NCBI GenBank assembly: GCA_031268405.1
Contig: JAIRXF010000006.1
Span: 1 to 64,000, forward strand
DNA length: 64,000 bases
Origin: Oscillospiraceae bacterium
GTDB lineage: Bacteria > Bacillota > Clostridia > Oscillospirales > Acutalibacteraceae
Reading direction: 5' to 3'
Part shown: piece by piece, positions 10,189-18,758 of the stretch
How the letters are laid out: every line of letters begins with the position of its first letter
Numbering within the stretch: position 1 is the stretch's first letter
Notes under the pieces: model-generated
Database searches by the model: none
Seen by the model: only the letters and a program-made list of their open reading frames with translations
What the model was told of the DNA's origin: nothing
Position numbers and translations under genes: made by a program

Positions 10189-12570
10189 CTAAATATTGTT
10201 TTCAAAAAAATTTTTGTGAACACTTAGAGAAATATTTTTACTGTAAAATTCAATTCTAATCTTTTCAAATTTATTGATTTTTACAACTCTGTTCTTTGGT
10301 GAAAATCTCCGTGAATCGTTGTTACAGTCTTCTGCAGATCGAGTTATAACACATTTTGCATTAATTCTGTTAAGATTTTTAGGTGCTTTATTTAAAATCA
10401 CAAAATCACAATTGCAAAGCCAAGTTGGTATGTCATTGGGGCTAGCATCCTCTGGACACAATAAAAGGGTGGAATTATTTATTTTTAAATAAATCCAAAT
10501 TTTATCGAACAAAATTAAAGGTCTTACTTCTAGGTCATTCCAAATTTTAATGCGCGCATCGCTGGAATAATATTTAACTCCATCTTTATTTTCACATTCA
10601 TAGTCCCTTTTATGAAGCAAAATATTGGTAGAATTTTTCTCAGATAAAATCTTACCCAAAAACTTAGCATTAATGCGAGATTCATTCTGCGGTACAAACA
10701 AATCTAGATTTTTTATTTTGTCACTCGACAATCCACTTCTTTTGATAAATTTACCTTTTGAAGAACACAAAATGGCATAACGATGATTTTTAGAAATACT
10801 TATCACATATCCATCACCTGTATCCAAAATAGAAAAGCTAATCAAATTCGACGTTAAAATTTGGTAAGATAAAATCGAAGTTAAAAGAATTATAAGCGAA
10901 AATATAGAAGAAAGCTTTAGAAGATGTTTATTTTCCCAGAATATTAAAGATATAGAAAATAAAATAGCAAAAGATGCCCAAGTAAAGGTAAAAATCAATT
11001 TGTTTGTAGGTATTACAGAAAATGGAATACGACTGACGAAAGATGCACAAAACAATAAGTGATTTATCGAAACTCCACAGATAAACACAAGGGGTTTGCA
11101 AAGAAAACTTAAGGGTCCAATAAAATAAAATAACACACTTAAAATTGCAAAACTTATGATTGCAGCAAAGGAAAATCCAACCAAAACATTGGTTAAAATA
11201 AATAATACCGAAAATTTTTCAAAACAAAATAACAATATCGGCAAATTGAATAAAACAGCAGATATAGAAACAGACGTCGTTGACACACAAAATTTAAAAA
11301 TACGGTTTAAAAAAAATTTTAAATTTAAACCCTTTTGGAACTTTAAATAGATTTTTTTAGAACTATTTTTCGGGGGCGTTTGGAGTTTGATTTCTTTTTT
11401 TGAATTGATTGAAATTTGGCTTCTTGCAAAAATTATCTTCGAAAAAAAAGTTAGAAGGTAAGATTCTATTTGCGAAGAAATTAAAATAATTCCGAGTGTT
11501 GCTAAAACGGACATCAAAAACCCAATGTCCCCTCCTGCAAATGGATTGAAAACCGATATAATAAACACCGAGAAACCAAGCGAATTTAAAGAATTTGATT
11601 TTCTGTGAAGAATCAATCCAACTATATAAATAATACACATAATCCCCGATCTAACCGCCGATAAAACAAAACCGGTTAAACCCATAAACAACAAAACACT
11701 TAGCACCGTGGCAATATAAGCCCATTTCTTTTTTATACGGAAGATATCAAAAAACATTAAAGAAAATTTCGAAATTATAGCCATGTGCGCTCCAGAAATA
11801 GCAAGTAAATGACTAATTCCCGAATCGCTAAAACATGAACGTATTTCTGGACTTAAATCTGTTTTTTCTCCCAACAAAAATGAACACACCACAGAGGCGT
11901 GTTTTAGGGGCAAAAGTATTTTTAAGGCCTGAGATATTGTCTTTTTAATTTTTAATAGATAATAGTGGGCGGGCGGATTTGAAGTAGAAAATATAACTAT
12001 TTCTTCAAAACTGTTAACAGAACACAAAAGAAAAATTCCTTTAGACATTTCATTTTTAGAAAATAGTGTTTCTTGGGTTGAAATCTCGTATGAGTTTGCT
12101 TTGAGAGTTATTTTGTCATAGGCATCAATTTGTAAATCTTTATTAGATATTATTTTGACTTTTAAATTTAAGAAATTTTCATTCGAACAATTTTTATCGT
12201 TTTCCGATCTTTTTATTTTGTTTTGCTTGATATCTCCTAAAACTTTTATTTTATCAGCATTTAAAATATAATTAAATTTGTCGTTTTCACGGATGGGTAA
12301 TTCACACACAACACCAGAGATTTCCAATTTTTTCTCGGAAAAATCTTTCAAAGAATTTACCTTAAGGGAAAAATAAAAAATATGTACAAATACAGAACAA
12401 GAAAACATCAAAATTGCCAAAGATACTGTCTTGAATGGTTTAAAACGTTTATACTTTATAAGAAAAACAAAGAGTAAAAAAACTGTAGAATAAATAGCCA
12501 CAATTGGACCAAAATAGATTGCAAAAACCTGCCCCATCAAATACGAAAATCCCGGAATCACAAAAAACAT
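10189..12570 (-). CDS. comEC: ComEC/Rec2-family DNA uptake channel with degenerate C-terminal domain
   Basis: 793 residues. N-terminal membrane helices and an OB-like domain, then the conserved competence core SGISHLLAISGAHMAI, LTGFVLSAVRSGIMC and the helix-rich channel region (PFAGGDIGFLMSVLATLGI). The last 230 residues occupy the place of the metallo-beta-lactamase-like nuclease domain (SILDTGDGYVISI), but the metal-binding HxHxDH stretch is not there: the equivalent segment reads LDLFVPQNESRINAKF. The protein may therefore still form the channel but not degrade the second strand. Start at ATG 12570 with GAGG nine bases upstream. It stands alone; no comEA in the window. Confidence 0.85.
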   Translation of the reverse strand: MFFVIPGFSYLMGQVFAIYFGPIVAIYSTVFLLFVFLIKYKRFKPFKTVSLAILMFSCSVFVHIFYFSLKVNSLKDFSEKKLEISGVVCELPIRENDKFNYILNADKIKVLGDIKQNKIKRSENDKNCSNENFLNLKVKIISNKDLQIDAYDKITLKANSYEISTQETLFSKNEMSKGIFLLCSVNSFEEIVIFSTSNPPAHYYLLKIKKTISQALKILLPLKHASVVCSFLLGEKTDLSPEIRSCFSDSGISHLLAISGAHMAIISKFSLMFFDIFRIKKKWAYIATVLSVLLFMGLTGFVLSAVRSGIMCIIYIVGLILHRKSNSLNSLGFSVFIISVFNPFAGGDIGFLMSVLATLGIILISSQIESYLLTFFSKIIFARSQISINSKKEIKLQTPPKNSSKKIYLKFQKGLNLKFFLNRIFKFCVSTTSVSISAVLFNLPILLFCFEKFSVLFILTNVLVGFSFAAIISFAILSVLFYFIGPLSFLCKPLVFICGVSINHLLFCASFVSRIPFSVIPTNKLIFTFTWASFAILFSISLIFWENKHLLKLSSIFSLIILLTSILSYQILTSNLISFSILDTGDGYVISISKNHRYAILCSSKGKFIKRSGLSSDKIKNLDLFVPQNESRINAKFLGKILSEKNSTNILLHKRDYECENKDGVKYYSSDARIKIWNDLEVRPLILFDKIWIYLKINNSTLLLCPEDASPNDIPTWLCNCDFVILNKAPKNLNRINAKCVITRSAEDCNNDSRRFSPKNRVVKINKFEKIRIEFYSKNISLSVHKNFFENNI

Positions 12571-12993
12571 TTAACAAAACCTCAATCAAAAATAATAATT
12601 AAATTTAAATATTTGTAAAATTACTTAAATGATAAAATAAGCATAAATAACAAAACTGATACGACAGATAAATTTAAATAAGTAGTAAATTAAATAAAAA
12701 CGACGCGTTCTCACAGAGCACACGTAATCTGATAATCACTTAAAACTTAAAAAACGTACGATAAACTCCGTTAATTGTAAATTCTTTCATTTTTTAGTAT
12801 TTTTGTCAAATATTTAATCTATTTTAATTTCTTTTTATTAGTTTTAAAAACAAAAACTCCCACTAAAAACAAGATTTTTAATGGGAGTCGGAAATTTGTT
12901 TTTTAAAATGTTACGATCTCACAATTCATATTGAAAATTTTAACACAACGCGAACATGATATTATTTATTTTTTAAATCTTTAAGAAAATTTA
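12571..12993. other. Intergenic containing a terminator, no gene
   Basis: 423 bases between the coiled-coil gene and comEC. Apart from the terminator hairpin at 12845-12888 I see no feature; the comEC promoter must lie in 12571-12840 but is not obvious. Confidence 0.5.
12845..12888 (-). terminator. Rho-independent terminator of the coiled-coil protein gene
   Basis: Stem ACTCCCA/TGGGAGT (12856-12862 with 12882-12888) extended by TAAAAA/TTTTTA, loop of five bases, and on the minus strand a T-rich tail (TTTTTGTTTTTA). It lies about 105 bases after the stop of the gene at 12994-14163. Confidence 0.85.
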
Positions 12994-14163
12994 TTAAACA
13001 GCAAATTCATTAAACAGCAAAACTTTAAGCCTTTGATCGTTTTTTCTTAAAGATTCTGGTTTAACACCTTCGAATACAATTTTTATTTTTTCTCTATTGA
13101 AATTTGCTTGGCATTCTTTTGGATCGTAATTATACGGTATGCAGTCGTATTTTGAAAGTACGCACCGAGATTTTTCCATTTTACACCAATTATTAAAGTC
13201 AAAATTGAGGCTACTAGGTTTGATTATTAGAGTTAGAGATGTTTGCCCATTCCCCGGCTTACGGGGTGCCGCTTTCTTTGATGACTTGTAGCACTTTTTC
13301 TTTGATTTCTTCTTCCCTAGAGAACCATTACGGGAATATGGGCTTTGGGTGTTTGTTTTCTTCGAATAATCATTATTGTCACTACTGTACTCATAGAACG
13401 AGGAGTAATATTGGTCGTCTCTTGAATTAACTAGAGAAAATTTACTGAGGCTCCCATTTTTATTCGAATGCGTGTCACATTGAATCGCAATATCTTTTCG
13501 TTCGATGGCAGAGTCGGCGCCTTGTAGCGTTTTTGAGGACTGAGTGTTTTGTTCCTTGAGTGTAGTGTTTTTTAACTTTAAATTCCCGCTGATCTTTTGG
13601 TTCTTTTTGTTTAACTCCTCTTTTTCCTCCCGGAGAGCAATAATTTGGTTCTTGAGTTCATCGATAGTTTTTTGGTTTAGAGCTTTTAACTCTTTCATTT
13701 TCTCCTGAAGAACAGTGTTTTGTCCCCCGAGTGTAGTGTTTTTTAACTTTAAATTCCCGCTGATCTTTTGGTTCTTTTTGTTTAACTCCTCTTTTTCCTC
13801 CCGGAGAGCAGCGATTTGGCCCTCAAAATCAGCGATTTTTGAACGCAAAGCATTGGTAGTTTCTTTGTTACTTTGAACCTCCTCTCGTAAAAAATCCCTT
13901 TGTTCTTTCAGTCGATTAATTTTTGAAACTAAAGCCATGACACTTGTTTGGTTGACTCGGGCCAATTCATTTAATTTTCCTTGCTTGGATGTTCCATGCT
14001 TACCCGCCCAAACTTTTAGTGTCGAATTGTTGTTGCCAACAAAAAAATTATTGGCTGCAAAATTTGATACAATGACTATCATGGAAAAACATAAAACAAT
14101 TCCATATTTTCCTAACAATCGATGCAAATCGCTATCGTTTGCTTTTTTACTCATTCTATTCAT
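12994..14163 (-). CDS. Membrane-anchored coiled-coil protein with internal sequence repeat
   Basis: 389 residues, no recognised family. Transmembrane signal-anchor at about residues 20-42 (IVLCFSMIVIVSNFAANNFFV), so the rest is probably outside the cell. Residues about 70-220 form a Leu/Glu/Lys heptad coiled coil that contains two copies of ALREEKEELNKKNQKISGNL, a DNA-level duplication. Then a Ser/Asn/Tyr-rich linker, a Lys-rich segment (KKKSKKKCYKSSKKAAPRK) and a C-terminal domain with four Cys in about 30 residues (WCKMEKSRC...YDC...KEC), possibly disulfide-bonded. Start at ATG 14163 behind AAGGGG. It is divergent from the peptide-export cassette. Plausible as a surface structural or host-contact protein; that is inference. 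Confidence 0.75.
   Translation of the reverse strand: MNRMSKKANDSDLHRLLGKYGIVLCFSMIVIVSNFAANNFFVGNNNSTLKVWAGKHGTSKQGKLNELARVNQTSVMALVSKINRLKEQRDFLREEVQSNKETTNALRSKIADFEGQIAALREEKEELNKKNQKISGNLKLKNTTLGGQNTVLQEKMKELKALNQKTIDELKNQIIALREEKEELNKKNQKISGNLKLKNTTLKEQNTQSSKTLQGADSAIERKDIAIQCDTHSNKNGSLSKFSLVNSRDDQYYSSFYEYSSDNNDYSKKTNTQSPYSRNGSLGKKKSKKKCYKSSKKAAPRKPGNGQTSLTLIIKPSSLNFDFNNWCKMEKSRCVLSKYDCIPYNYDPKECQANFNREKIKIVFEGVKPESLRKNDQRLKVLLFNEFAV
13558..13639 (-). repeat. Direct repeat copy 1 (82 bp) in the coiled-coil gene
   Basis: 82 bases identical to 13729-13810, offset 171 bases (exactly 57 codons), so the reading frame is kept. Encodes the coiled-coil block ending in KNTTL. Confidence 0.9.
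13729..13810 (-). repeat. Direct repeat copy 2 (82 bp) in the coiled-coil gene
   Basis: Identical partner of 13558-13639. Recombination between the copies would add or remove 57 residues in frame. Confidence 0.9.
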
Positions 14164-14517
14164 GGTTAAAACCCCTTTTATAAATTAATTTGTCTTATAT
14201 TTTAGATGTTCACAACTTTCATGTTTTTAAAATGAACAATAAATACTCTAAAATATACACAATCATGGTAACATATAAATGAAAATTAGTCAATTTTGTG
14301 TTAAATTGACATTTACAAATAAAAATTGTCACATTACCGTTAATTAAAATCTACCTTCAAATTTATTGCACTCTGAAAAATTGAGACAAAAATACATACA
14401 ATCGATTTGCCAAATAAATTAAACGAATAAAACCCATAAAAGAGTACATAATAAAAATCGCGAGAAAGTGATAACGAAGCACTTTGGGATTTTCGAAATA
14501 TTGAAGGAGAAAATCGC
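14164..14517. other. Divergent intergenic region
   Basis: 354 bases between the coiled-coil gene (minus) and the export cassette (plus). It should hold promoters in both directions. A perfect -35 box TTGACA lies at 14306-14311 on the plus strand, but the -10 at 17 bases (TCACAT) is poor. TGACA/TGTCA forms a small inverted repeat there. No coding frame. Confidence 0.4.
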
Positions 14518-14925
14518 ATGAAAGAAATAACAGTTGTCGCAAAAAAAGAGGAACTCGATAAGATTCTGGATTTTTCTCACGACATATTGCAACAAAGGGA
14601 ATGTGACAAAAAAACAATTTTGAATCTTGACCTTATCATTGAAGAAATTTTTGTAAATATAGCTAGCTATTCTTATCCCGATGAGGAGGGAGTATTGATT
14701 GTGAAATGTGAAATAAATGAAAAAACGAAAATGTTTGTCATTGAATTTATAGATAATGGAATAAAATTTAATCCCTTAGAGAAAATAGATCCAGACGTAA
14801 AGTTAAGCGCCAATGATAGAAAAACTGGAGGCCTTGGAATTTTTATATCAAAAAAATTAGCTGATGAAATTAGTTATTGTTACAAAGAAAATAAAAACCA
14901 CTTACTAATTAAAAAAAAACTTTAA
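14518..14925 (+). CDS. RsbW/SpoIIAB-type serine kinase / anti-sigma-like ATPase
   Basis: 135 residues of the GHKL fold: N-box IIEEIFVNIASYSY, G1 box FIDNGIKFNPLE, and G2-like KTGGLGIFISKKLADEI. Such proteins bind a sigma factor or phosphorylate a STAS partner on serine. AAGGAGA precedes the ATG. First gene of the export cassette, 36 bases before the STAS gene, which is its expected partner. No sigma factor or PP2C phosphatase gene is nearby, so the target is unknown; it might act on a distant sigma or directly on the cassette. Confidence 0.88.
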   Translation: MKEITVVAKKEELDKILDFSHDILQQRECDKKTILNLDLIIEEIFVNIASYSYPDEEGVLIVKCEINEKTKMFVIEFIDNGIKFNPLEKIDPDVKLSANDRKTGGLGIFISKKLADEISYCYKENKNHLLIKKKL

Positions 14926-14961
14926 AGTTTTTAATTGTAAATTCTAAAGGAGGTAAACGTC

Positions 14962-15267
14962 ATGGAAATCAATAAAAGTCAAGAGGGCGAAAATCTAACA
15001 ATAAAATTATCGGGGAGATTGGATACAAACACCGCTCCTCAACTCGAAAGTGAATTTGAAACTTCTATAAATGATTCGGTAAAAAATTTAATACTAGACT
15101 TTAAAAATTTAGAATATGTCAGCAGTGCGGGCTTAAGAGTAATTTTGAGCGCTAAAAAGAAAATATCTAAAGTATCTGGTGATATGAAGGCAAAAAATGT
15201 AAACAGTAGTGTTAGAGAAGTTTTTGAAATAACCGGTTTTACCGATATATTGACGTTAGAAAGTTAA
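14962..15267 (+). CDS. STAS-domain anti-anti-sigma factor
   Basis: 101 residues, one STAS domain: LTIKLSGRLDTNTAPQLE, then LILDFKNLEYVSSAGLRVIL with the Ser-Ser of the usual phosphorylation site, and a C-terminal VREVFEITGFTDIL. Strong ribosome site AAAGGAGG. Partner-switch counterpart of the kinase just upstream. Neighbours downstream are secretion proteins, so the pair may control production or export of the precursor peptide. Confidence 0.92.
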   Translation: MEINKSQEGENLTIKLSGRLDTNTAPQLESEFETSINDSVKNLILDFKNLEYVSSAGLRVILSAKKKISKVSGDMKAKNVNSSVREVFEITGFTDILTLES

Positions 15268-15359
15268 TTTTTAATGGGGTTCAATATTTACATTTGCAAA
15301 AATTTTTCTAGTTCGCATTACATTAGATAATTTATTTGAATTGATGAGGGGGATAAAAA

Positions 15360-15962
15360 ATGTCACAAGAAATATTTAGAAAATCGAGTCTTGATCGCGT
15401 CTCTTCGCCGGAGAAATTGAATGATTATATAAAGGTCTCCAATCCCGCTATATGGTTGGTTATTCTGGCGCTTTTTGTATTATTAATTGTTGGAGCCATT
15501 TGGGCATCGGTTGGAACATTGCCAACAAAAGTTCGAACGTTGGGCGGGGTATTTATTGGTAACGAAAGTAGCAGTTCGCCCGAGTATGTCAGGTGTTTTG
15601 TATTAGAGTCTAATTTAATTGGTGACAACGACGATACAAACACTAGTGGCGAAGAAAAGAGCATTGTAAAAATTGGACAAACCGCAGAAATTTTACCCGT
15701 TGGAAAAAACTCAAAATCTGACGAATATATAAAGGGCAAAGTCAAAGATATTAATGGGGTACCTTTATCGCTCGACGACGAAAATACACAAATGAGCCCA
15801 GAATTACAAAAAAAACTGAAGCAAATCAGTGGCGGAAGAGAATTATTTGAAGTCGATATTGAAGTAGATAAGTCATCCAAAAACAATAATCCTACGGGTA
15901 GTTATTGCGGGGTGAACATTTTAACCAAAGATGAAAAAATACTCAATTTTCTTTCCAATTAA
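15360..15962 (+). CDS. Short HlyD-like secretion protein of the NHLP export type
   Basis: 200 residues. The N-terminus MSQEIFRKSSLDRVSSPEKLNDYIKV and the membrane helix IWLVILALFVLLIVGAIWASVG match the start of NHLP-system secretion (membrane-fusion) proteins. The rest is much shorter than a normal HlyD-type adaptor: there is no long coiled-coil hairpin, and only a beta-rich lipoyl-like part (VKIGQTAEILPVG...KGKVKDI) remains. It probably sits in the membrane as accessory to the ABC exporter that follows after 114 bases. Good ribosome site GAGGGGG. Confidence 0.75.
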   Translation: MSQEIFRKSSLDRVSSPEKLNDYIKVSNPAIWLVILALFVLLIVGAIWASVGTLPTKVRTLGGVFIGNESSSSPEYVRCFVLESNLIGDNDDTNTSGEEKSIVKIGQTAEILPVGKNSKSDEYIKGKVKDINGVPLSLDDENTQMSPELQKKLKQISGGRELFEVDIEVDKSSKNNNPTGSYCGVNILTKDEKILNFLSN

Positions 15963-16076
15963 TATGTGGGTTAGACAAGTGCGTAAGAATTTTCACCAGA
16001 CATAATCGGCTTTAAATAATTTTACGTTAATCATTTTTCAAGTTAGTTTTCGAAAGAAAGGTGGGAAATAAATTCG

Positions 16077-18380
16077 ATGGCTACTAAAATAGCAAAAGTC
16101 CCGGTTGTTATACAAATGGAAGCACTCGAATGCGGAGCAGCAAGCCTTGCGATGATACTTGCCTATTTTGGAAAATGGGTGCCGCTCGAACAAGTTAGGA
16201 GCGATTGTGGTGTATCGCGAGATGGCAGTAACTTAAAATACATGACAATGGCGGCACGGTCCTACGGTTTAACTCCAAATGCTTTTAAATGCGATCTAAA
16301 AACCGTTAGGGAAGCAAAACTTCCCGCTATAATACACTGGAATTTTAATCATTTTGTGGTGCTTAATGGTTTCGAAAAAGATAAAGTTTCGATAAACGAC
16401 CCCGCTAGAGGAACCGTAAAAGTCAGCATGAAGGAATTTGACGAATCATTCACGGGTATTTTGGTGTCCTTTGAAAAAAATAAAGACTTTAAACCAGGAG
16501 GAAAACCAGACAGCGTCTTAGAATTTGCTCTGAAACGGCTTTCGGGAACACTTGTACCCTTTCTTTTTGTGATAATAACGAGCTTTTTAACAACTGCTAC
16601 AGGACTTGTTTCGCCCGCATTTGGCCGAATTTTTCAAGATAAAATTTTGTCAAACACCAATCCAGATTGGTTGTATCCTTTCATTTTTTGTTTTGCAGCG
16701 GTCGTTTTTTTCGAAATAATCGTTTCTCTTATTAACAACTTGTACATGCTTAAAATTCAAGGTAAACTAGCAATCGTGGCAAATTCTGGATTTATATGGC
16801 ACGTTTTACGTCTTCCAATAGACTTTTTTTCTCAAAGAATGGTCGGAGACATCATCTCCAGACAAAGCCTTAACGAAACTATAGCAAGTACTTTGATCGG
16901 CAAATTTGCACCAATATTATTAAATTTGGGAACCCTGATATTTTATCTTATAGTAATGGTAAGATACAATTTTTGGCTAAGTTTAATCGGAATTGCAGCC
17001 GCCGTATTTAATACATTTTTTGGAAAATATGTTGCCAATAAACGTAGTAATATTCAAAGAATTCAGTCTAGAGACTCCGGAAAAGCAATTTCATCTACGA
17101 TGTCTGGGATAGAAATGATAGAAACAATTAAATCAGCGGGAGCAGAAAATGGATTTTTTGGACGATGGGCGGGATATCAAGCTTCTTTAAATTCCACCAC
17201 AGTGAAATTCGCAAAAATAAATCAATATTTGGGCTCCATATCTACGATTGTATCTTCTTTCATTGATATACTAATAAGAACAATTTGCATTTGGCTAATT
17301 ATGACCGACGACACTTGGAGTATTGGTAAACTCAGTGCATTTACTCTATATTTGGGTTCTTTCATGAATCCGGTGAATCAATTAATAGGAGTTATGCAAA
17401 GTTTAACTCAAATGAGAACCGACATGGAAAGAGTTCAAGATGTTCTTAAGTATAAACCCGACGTTGAATACGACGAATCCAACAATCACGATAAGAAAGA
17501 AGCATTGGTTGATGCTTCTGAAAACAACGAAAAAACAGTCTCTGATGAATCAAATTTAAACAAAAAAAATAATGTCGAGACACCATCTGCCAAAAAACGC
17601 GATGAAAACTTGTCAGACAAAGTGAGTTCAAAAGAGTTTAAAATCGATAGTTATAAAAAACTAAGCGGATCTCTTGAAATGAAAAATGTGACATTCGGTT
17701 ATAACAAACTTTCAGATCCACTTATAAAAGATTTTAATCTATCTTTAAAACCGGGCTCTAGAGTGGCTTTTGTTGGTTTTTCCGGATGTGGAAAATCCAC
17801 TCTCGCAAAATTGATATCAGGGCTTTATAAACCCTGGTCGGGAGAGATAAGTTTTGATGGAAAAAAAATGCAAGAAATAGATCGTCAAGTTCTAACGGGA
17901 TCTTTAGCTGTTGTTGATCAAGATATAATAATGTTTGCAGACACAATAAGCAATAACATTAAAATGTGGGATGAATCGATAGAGGATTTTGAAATGATTT
18001 TAGCCGCCAGAGATGCTCAAATTCACAATGATATTCTAATAAGGGAAGGTGGCTATAATCACCCAGTTTTGGAGGGCGGAAAAGACTTTTCTGGAGGGCA
18101 AAGACAGCGTTTTGAAATAGCCAGAGTGCTCGCACAAGATCCAACAATAATAGTGCTAGATGAAGCAACATCCGCACTCGACGCCAAAACGGAATATGAT
18201 GTTGCAAAAGCTGTTAAAGATAGAGGCATAACTTGCGTTATAGTGGCTCACAGACTTTCTACGATTCGCGATTGCGATGAAATAATTGTTATGGAAAAAG
18301 GAGAAGTTATTGAGAGGGGAACTCACGACGAATTATATACATCCGGCAAATTGTACAAAAAATTAGTAGCCACGGAGTAA
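16077..18380 (+). CDS. C39 peptidase / ABC exporter of the NHLP bacteriocin type
   Basis: 767 residues that cut double-glycine leaders and pump the released peptide out. N-terminal C39 peptidase with Gln13, Cys19 (ALECGAASLAMIL), His92 (WNFNHFVVL) and Asp108 (INDPARG), all catalytic residues present. Six membrane helices at about 160-430, then an unusually long charged linker (about 460-520, Asn/Lys/Glu-rich) and an ATPase with Walker A GFSGCGKST, signature FSGGQRQR, Walker B IIVLDEATSALD and H-loop VAHRLS. Its likely substrate is encoded 78 bases downstream. Confidence 0.93.
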   Translation: MATKIAKVPVVIQMEALECGAASLAMILAYFGKWVPLEQVRSDCGVSRDGSNLKYMTMAARSYGLTPNAFKCDLKTVREAKLPAIIHWNFNHFVVLNGFEKDKVSINDPARGTVKVSMKEFDESFTGILVSFEKNKDFKPGGKPDSVLEFALKRLSGTLVPFLFVIITSFLTTATGLVSPAFGRIFQDKILSNTNPDWLYPFIFCFAAVVFFEIIVSLINNLYMLKIQGKLAIVANSGFIWHVLRLPIDFFSQRMVGDIISRQSLNETIASTLIGKFAPILLNLGTLIFYLIVMVRYNFWLSLIGIAAAVFNTFFGKYVANKRSNIQRIQSRDSGKAISSTMSGIEMIETIKSAGAENGFFGRWAGYQASLNSTTVKFAKINQYLGSISTIVSSFIDILIRTICIWLIMTDDTWSIGKLSAFTLYLGSFMNPVNQLIGVMQSLTQMRTDMERVQDVLKYKPDVEYDESNNHDKKEALVDASENNEKTVSDESNLNKKNNVETPSAKKRDENLSDKVSSKEFKIDSYKKLSGSLEMKNVTFGYNKLSDPLIKDFNLSLKPGSRVAFVGFSGCGKSTLAKLISGLYKPWSGEISFDGKKMQEIDRQVLTGSLAVVDQDIIMFADTISNNIKMWDESIEDFEMILAARDAQIHNDILIREGGYNHPVLEGGKDFSGGQRQRFEIARVLAQDPTIIVLDEATSALDAKTEYDVAKAVKDRGITCVIVAHRLSTIRDCDEIIVMEKGEVIERGTHDELYTSGKLYKKLVATE

Positions 18381-18458
18381 GGGTTTTATATATCAAATTC
18401 GTATCTCAAAATTCAATACTAATCTAAAAATGGCAATTTTGCAGAAAGGGGAAATAAA

Positions 18459-18716
18459 ATGAAAAAGAACAAGGGGAAAAATAGGTCGGAAAATAAAAAA
18501 GGACCAAAAAAATTAAATACAAATCTTATGCAAAATGTGTCCGGGGGGTGCGGCCAAGGTGCAATGATTGAACTGGTTAAAAAATCTATTGAAAATTATT
18601 CGATCGAATACAAAGATGGCGTCTTCTTTGATGTGAAAGATGGACAAAGAAGACAATTAAGCTTTGGTGAAACCATGAAATTAAAGGCAGAGAGAGCTAA
18701 ATCGAACAATGCTTAA
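18459..18716 (+). CDS. Double-glycine leader peptide precursor, export cassette substrate
   Basis: 85 residues. Lys/Asn-rich leader ending NLMQNVSGG; cleavage after Gly30 would give a 55-residue product starting CGQGAM. The product has a single Cys at its first position and an amphipathic, charged C-terminus, and does not look like a nitrile-hydratase or Nif11 leader precursor. Ribosome site GAAAGGGG. Placed directly after the C39 exporter, so it is very likely the cargo. There is no modification enzyme in the cassette, so the product may be an unmodified peptide; an N-terminal Cys after cleavage is chemically reactive. Confidence 0.8.
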   Translation: MKKNKGKNRSENKKGPKKLNTNLMQNVSGGCGQGAMIELVKKSIENYSIEYKDGVFFDVKDGQRRQLSFGETMKLKAERAKSNNA

Positions 18717-18758
18717 ATAATTCTTTTGCAATTAGTATTTTGCAGCAATCAAATTAAA

